9,959 nucleotides of DNA. It comes from Candidatus Latescibacterota bacterium. GTDB taxonomy: Bacteria > Latescibacterota > UBA2968 > UBA8231. Location: contig DPVW01000161.1 in assembly GCA_003529325.1 (NCBI GenBank), forward strand, positions 227 through 10,185, in the 5' to 3' direction. A program made the position numbers and the translations under genes. Below the pieces are notes generated by a model. It saw only the letters and a program-made list of their open reading frames with translations. It searched no databases and had not been told where the DNA came from. Position 1 is the stretch's first letter; each line of letters opens with the position of its first letter. Shown here piece by piece: positions 6,874 to 9,959 of the stretch.

Positions 6874-8549
6874 CAGTCGAGCACGACCAGATTGCCGAAG
6901 GCGCGGTCGCCACCGTCGGTCTCGACACGGAAGAAATAGACACCATTGGCAACGGGTTCACCGTCGTCGCCGAGGCCGTCCCAATTGTCGCCGTGGTTGT
7001 CGCCCCCGGCGCGATCGATGCCCTCGACGAGGGTGCGCACCCGATGGCTGGCGAAATCGTAGATCTCGATGGTCACACGGGCATCCTGGGCGAGGCTGTA
7101 GACGAATCGACAACGTTGGCCCTGAGACGGCGAAAATGGACTGGGTGCCGCGTAGGTGCGCACACCATCGACATTGATGAGACCACCGGCGCCGATGATC
7201 TCGCCGGAATCGAGGGCGGGTGTTTTCGCCGGAAAGCTGAGGATCGTCCACGTGCGGCCACCGTCGACGGACTGGCCCAGGCCATTGTCGGCTCCCGCCC
7301 ACAAAGCGACACGACCGTCGGGCAGCTGAAACCGTTCCACACCAACAAATGGGGCGAGCAGAATATCGCGGCTAATCAGGTCTTCTACTTCAGCGAGAAA
7401 CCAGTTGTTACCGCGATCCGGTGACAACAGCAGCCCGAGGTCACTGCCCGCCCAGATCGAGTCCCCCCCGGTAAAGGCGAAGTCCCAGGCGAAGGTTGGC
7501 CCTGTCGCCCGCCAGGTCTCGCCGTCATCAGCGGAGACGTTCATCGCCGCCAGCTGGCCCGGTCCTTCGGTGAGCCCCGCGCCGACCCAGACCAGGGAAC
7601 GCCCGTCGGCGGTGATCTCACGCTCGATGGAGAGGCCCCAGTTGCCGGATAGATTGCCCGGCAATGGCTCGTCGAAGGCATTGAGACGGACCCTGTGGTT
7701 GGTCCAGGTGAAGCCCGCGTCGAAGCTGGATGTCACACCACTGGCCGTGCCGATCCACACCGTATCCCCCCAGGCGGCGACGGAGAATGCGCGATGCAGC
7801 AGAAAGAGGCTGGCAACCGAATCGGCGGCGGCGCGAACCCCGGCGACCAGCGCCGGATCAGCACCAGCACTGGCGAGATTGTCAGCCTCGAACTGCAGCA
7901 ACTGAATATCGGCGGTCACATCCCCCTGGCTGAAGACGATGCGATCACCACCACCTGGCAGCACCCGTTCCCAGCTGCGGCCAAAGTCGGTGGAGCGGAT
8001 CGATGAACCACTCCAGAATGCCGCCCAGATCGTGTCGCCATCCAGACTGAGGCCGAAGCAGGGATTCTGCACCGGGGTGAAGGGTCCGCCTTCGAAACCG
8101 GGACGCTTGGTGTCGAACAACACTTCGTTCGGGATATGGCCCCAGGAGCTGCCACCGTCGGTCGACCACGCCAGACCACTACCTACCGGAGGCGGGCGTT
8201 CGAGTCCGGTGCCAAGGGAGTCGAACAGGGTCGCAGCCCAGACCGTATCCCCCGACGCGGCCAGGGCACTGACCGAACCGCGGCCCAGACCATCGGCTTC
8301 GGTGAAGGTGACCCAGTCCTGGGCATCCAGACCGTTGCCGATCTGCGGATCCCAGCGGGCCAAACCCCGTTCGGTGGCGACCCACAGAAAATGTCCACTC
8401 CAGACGACGTCGGTGATGTTCGTGCCGACGAGACCGGTGAGGGGAGTCGTGGGCTGGTCCTGGTGAAATCGGGTGGGGAGGGCGGCGTCGGCAGTTGCAC
8501 TGAGCACCAGCGACAGCAGCAGAACGCACAGCATTGTCGCCGGCCTCAT
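6873..8549 (-). CDS. Secreted Asp-box beta-propeller with C-terminal FlgD-like Ig domain
   Basis: A 558-aa secreted protein of unknown function. The signal peptide ends about ATADA (residue 22). Six Asp-box (BNR) motifs follow, S-x-D-x-G-x-x-W or close: 129-136, 186-193, about 274-282, 339-346, 376-383 and 427-434. They alternate with strands reading GDTVW or GDSIW (101, 172, 262, 363), as expected for a multi-blade beta-propeller. A helix-rich insert (about 209-252) interrupts the propeller. Residues from about 478 (RCRFVYSLAQDARVTIEIYD, then NGVYFFRVETDG) form a FlgD-type Ig domain ending in NLVVLD, similar to C-terminal sorting domains of type IX secretion cargo. Propellers of this type bind ligands or carbohydrate, but no sialidase catalytic residues were recognised. 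It starts 24 nt after the PHP gene; ATG 8534 is a possible alternative start. Confidence 0.87.
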   Translation of the reverse strand: MRPATMLCVLLLSLVLSATADAALPTRFHQDQPTTPLTGLVGTNITDVVWSGHFLWVATERGLARWDPQIGNGLDAQDWVTFTEADGLGRGSVSALAASGDTVWAATLFDSLGTGLERPPPVGSGLAWSTDGGSSWGHIPNEVLFDTKRPGFEGGPFTPVQNPCFGLSLDGDTIWAAFWSGSSIRSTDFGRSWERVLPGGGDRIVFSQGDVTADIQLLQFEADNLASAGADPALVAGVRAAADSVASLFLLHRAFSVAAWGDTVWIGTASGVTSSFDAGFTWTNHRVRLNAFDEPLPGNLSGNWGLSIEREITADGRSLVWVGAGLTEGPGQLAAMNVSADDGETWRATGPTFAWDFAFTGGDSIWAGSDLGLLLSPDRGNNWFLAEVEDLISRDILLAPFVGVERFQLPDGRVALWAGADNGLGQSVDGGRTWTILSFPAKTPALDSGEIIGAGGLINVDGVRTYAAPSPFSPSQGQRCRFVYSLAQDARVTIEIYDFASHRVRTLVEGIDRAGGDNHGDNWDGLGDDGEPVANGVYFFRVETDGGDRAFGNLVVLD

Positions 8550-8573
8550 GTGCGACGCCCAGGGGCGCCGGCA

Positions 8574-9404
8574 TCAGGCATACCGCGCTGCGCGCTCTCG
8601 AAGGGCATCTACGGCTTCACATCCGATGCCGCAGTCACCGATACGGGCGCCATAACTTTCGCCGTGACTATCCGACCCCCCGGAGGTGAGCAGCGCCAAC
8701 CGTGCGGCGAGCCCATTCAGATGTTCGATCTGCGGTGGTTGATGGGATGGATGGAAGACCTCGACCCCGTCCATACCCACATCGACCAGACTCTGGATCG
8801 TCGCATCCGATACAAAAAGCCCCGGATGGGCGAGGATGACGACGCCACCCAGATCGTGCACCATGGCGATGACATCACCCGAAGGCGTACGGGCTTTGGG
8901 TACGTCTGCAGGGCGCCGATCACCGATAAATCGAGAGAAGGCCTCTTCCTTGTTGCTGACGGCGCCGCAGGCGACCATGGCTGCGGCGATGTGTGGCCGT
9001 CCCAAAGGGCCGCCGTCAGAGCGTACCAGCACCTCCTCGAGAGTCACGCGGACGCCGAGTTGGTTGAGGCGTTCGACGATGGCGGCACCCCGTTCATGTC
9101 GTCGCTGGTGGACGAGTTCCACGTACGCTGCCAGGCGCGGGCTCGTGTGGTCGAGGCAGTAGGCGAGCAGGTGCACCTCGCGCTCCTCGATATGGGCGCT
9201 CAATTCGGTGCCGGGGATAATCTCGATGCCGTGTTCGGCCCCGGCCCTCATGACCTCGGGCACCCCTTCGACTGTGTCGTGGTCGGTGAGACTCAGCGCC
9301 CGGACGCCGGCAACAGCGGCCTCCTCGACGGCCTGCGTCGGTGTGCGCATACCATCCGAGCAGAAGGAGTGCGTGTGTAGATCCGCCAGGTTGTACTGTA
9401 CCAC
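8574..9404 (-). CDS. PHP-domain phosphoesterase, RNase AM/YciV (TrpH) type
   Basis: A 276-aa cytosolic metal-dependent phosphoesterase. PHP metal motifs appear in order: DLHTH (8-12), TDHDT (40-44), GTE (65-67), His78, GRPH (135-138), AHPG (192-195), HPSH (218-221) and SDSHG (244-248). The full set argues for a working trinuclear site. The order and length match E. coli YciV (293 aa), a 5'-3' exonuclease acting on short RNA and on rRNA 5' ends; related enzymes remove phosphate from 3',5'-bisphosphonucleotides, so the substrate here is not settled. The start is GTG 9404, chosen because GGAAGG lies 7 nt upstream and the metal motif follows directly. The open frame continues to 9527, but that extension has no family similarity. 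It is the first gene of the tight cluster, behind a 130-nt gap with a candidate promoter. Confidence 0.91.
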   Translation of the reverse strand: MVQYNLADLHTHSFCSDGMRTPTQAVEEAAVAGVRALSLTDHDTVEGVPEVMRAGAEHGIEIIPGTELSAHIEEREVHLLAYCLDHTSPRLAAYVELVHQRRHERGAAIVERLNQLGVRVTLEEVLVRSDGGPLGRPHIAAAMVACGAVSNKEEAFSRFIGDRRPADVPKARTPSGDVIAMVHDLGGVVILAHPGLFVSDATIQSLVDVGMDGVEVFHPSHQPPQIEHLNGLAARLALLTSGGSDSHGESYGARIGDCGIGCEAVDALRERAARYA

Positions 9405-9411
9405 GCCGTCA

Positions 9412-9417
9412 CCTTCC
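9412..9417 (-). promoter_or_regulatory. Ribosome binding site of the PHP gene
   Basis: GGAAGG on the minus strand, 7 nt before GTG 9404, continuing into GGTGA. It is the best Shine-Dalgarno in the window and fixes the GTG start over the upstream ATG at 9527. Confidence 0.65.
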
Positions 9418-9441
9418 CCAGGGCTGGTCGATAATTGTGCG

Positions 9442-9455
9442 CGGCGATAACGCCG
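9442..9455. repeat. Small inverted repeat in the PHP 5' leader
   Basis: The plus strand reads CGGCGATAACGCCG: 5-bp arms around a 4-nt loop. It lies between the candidate promoter and the start codon, so it could be an RNA hairpin or an operator. Stems this short arise easily in GC-rich DNA. Confidence 0.3.
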
Positions 9456-9476
9456 GGACACGTCTGCAAGGGACCT

Positions 9477-9505
9477 AAGATAACAATCAATACAAACCCT
9501 GAGAA
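9477..9505 (-). promoter_or_regulatory. Candidate sigma-70 promoter for the operon
   Basis: In the 130-nt gap, TTCTCA (9505-9500) and TATCTT (9482-9477) are separated by 17 nt, with TG-N just before the second hexamer (an extended -10). Each hexamer matches the E. coli consensus at 4 of 6 bases. Transcription would start about 75 nt upstream of GTG 9404. The gap is locally AT-richer than its surroundings. The consensus of this organism is unknown, so this is a weak prediction. Confidence 0.35.
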
Positions 9506-9512
9506 GGTCAGG
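9498..9512 (-). terminator. Possible weak terminator after the sigma-factor gene
   Basis: A 5-bp stem CCTGA/TCAGG with a CCTTC loop begins 23 nt after the sigma-factor stop, followed by GTTTGTATT. The stem is short and the T tract is interrupted, so termination would be inefficient. It overlaps the candidate -35 element. Confidence 0.2.
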
Positions 9513-9534
9513 CCATCCACCCTTCACATCCGGT

Positions 9535-9959
9535 TCAGTTGCTGGACAACTCCAGCAGCAGGTCGCCGTATTCAGCTCGTACCCGTTGCAGTGCGCGGTC
9601 CCGCAATTGCCGCACTCGTTCCCGCGTCAGGCTGAGGATCTTGCCGATCTGTTCCAGTGTCATCGGATGCGCCTGCTGTAGCCCGAAGTAGGCCCGCAGG
9701 ATCAACTGCTCGCGCTCGTCGAGATGACCGATGCATTCGTGCAATGCACGGAACAGGGCGGCCTGGTCAAAACACTCGTCACACCCGGGATCATCCATCG
9801 CCAGCAGGGCCTGCATCGAATCATCCCCATCCTCACCAGAGAATGGGCGTCGAGGGACAGATCGCTCTGACTCAGTTCGATGGCGCTGTCCGCCCGCTCC
9901 AGACTGATGTCGGCGCTGGCGGCGATCTCCTCCGCCGTCGGCGAGCGACCCAATTTCTG
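9535..9959 (-). CDS. Sigma-70 family RNA polymerase sigma factor, 3' part, with a one-base frameshift
   Basis: The 3' end of a group 1 or 2 sigma factor; its start lies beyond the right edge. From 9959 the first frame reads region 3 (LGRSPTAEEIAASADISLERA, then ELSQSDLSLDA). From 9846 to the stop at 9535-9537 the second frame reads PFSGEDGDDSMQALL, then region 4 with LDEREQLILRAYFGL and the helix-turn-helix MTLEQIGKILSLTRERVRQLRDRAL (-35 recognition), ending ELLELSSN-like as LLLELSSN. The two halves join perfectly if one base is added to the C run at 9847-9845, giving the usual SLDAP junction. As written, the first frame continues out of register to 9702. Either the sequence lacks a base or the gene is broken. 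Primary (RpoD) versus alternative factor cannot be decided without regions 1-2. Confidence 0.85.
   Translation of the reverse strand, partial: EIGSLADGGGDRRQRRHQSGAGGQRHRTESERSVPRRPFSGEDGDDSMQALLAMDDPGCDECFDQAALFRALHECIGHLDEREQLILRAYFGLQQAHPMTLEQIGKILSLTRERVRQLRDRALQRVRAEYGDLLLELSSN

Noticed and set aside
8136..9380. Plus-strand open frame of 414 codons opposite the PHP and propeller genes
   Set aside because: It crosses two well-supported minus-strand genes and has no recognisable domain. Long antisense frames are common in GC-rich coding DNA.
9702..9953. Separate 83-codon gene at the right edge
   Set aside because: Its first 38 or so residues are sigma region 3 and the rest is out-of-register sequence after the frameshift.

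Overview
The window is GC-rich (around 60% by eye) bacterial chromosome, and every gene I can support lies on the minus strand, so transcription runs from high to low coordinates. Read in that direction the order is: 3' end of a sigma-70 family factor (right edge), PHP phosphoesterase, Asp-box beta-propeller with a C-terminal FlgD-like Ig domain, two PorV/PorQ-type (UPF0164) outer-membrane proteins in tandem, site-2 protease, two NTF2-like lipoproteins, degenerate 'divergent polysaccharide deacetylase', tgt, and yajC running off the left edge.

The gene set suggests an uncultured Gram-negative of the FCB side of the tree (for example Krumholzibacteriota, Eisenbacteria or Latescibacterota). The clues are PorV-like barrels, FlgD-Ig C-termini on secreted propellers, lipoproteins ending in a W-x-(I/V)-x-R-W motif, and the tgt-yajC neighbourhood. 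This placement is inferred from gene style, not from a marker-gene comparison.

Layout: 9535-9959 is the sigma-factor 3' end, apparently split by a one-base frameshift at 9845-9847. 9405-9534 is the only sizeable intergenic gap and holds a candidate promoter and small hairpins. From 9404 down to 476 nine genes are packed with gaps of at most 24 nt; five junctions overlap (TGATG at 6873 and 5932, ATGA at 5054, GTGA at 3993, CTGA at 1630). This looks like one translationally coupled operon, with yajC 60 nt further on. No gene-free stretch exceeds 300 bases.

How the genes may work together: the middle block (8549-2533) is an envelope module consisting of a secreted propeller, two outer-membrane barrels, a membrane protease and two lipoproteins. 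The end of the operon is housekeeping (tRNA queuosine insertion, Sec translocon accessory). A physical link between the propeller and the PorV-like barrels is a hypothesis. The most unusual sequence features are the Asp/Gly microsatellite tail on YajC, the in-frame loss of the catalytic middle of the deacetylase, the likely CTG start of tgt, and the sigma-factor frameshift. I did not find a clearly new defence, mobile or RNA system.
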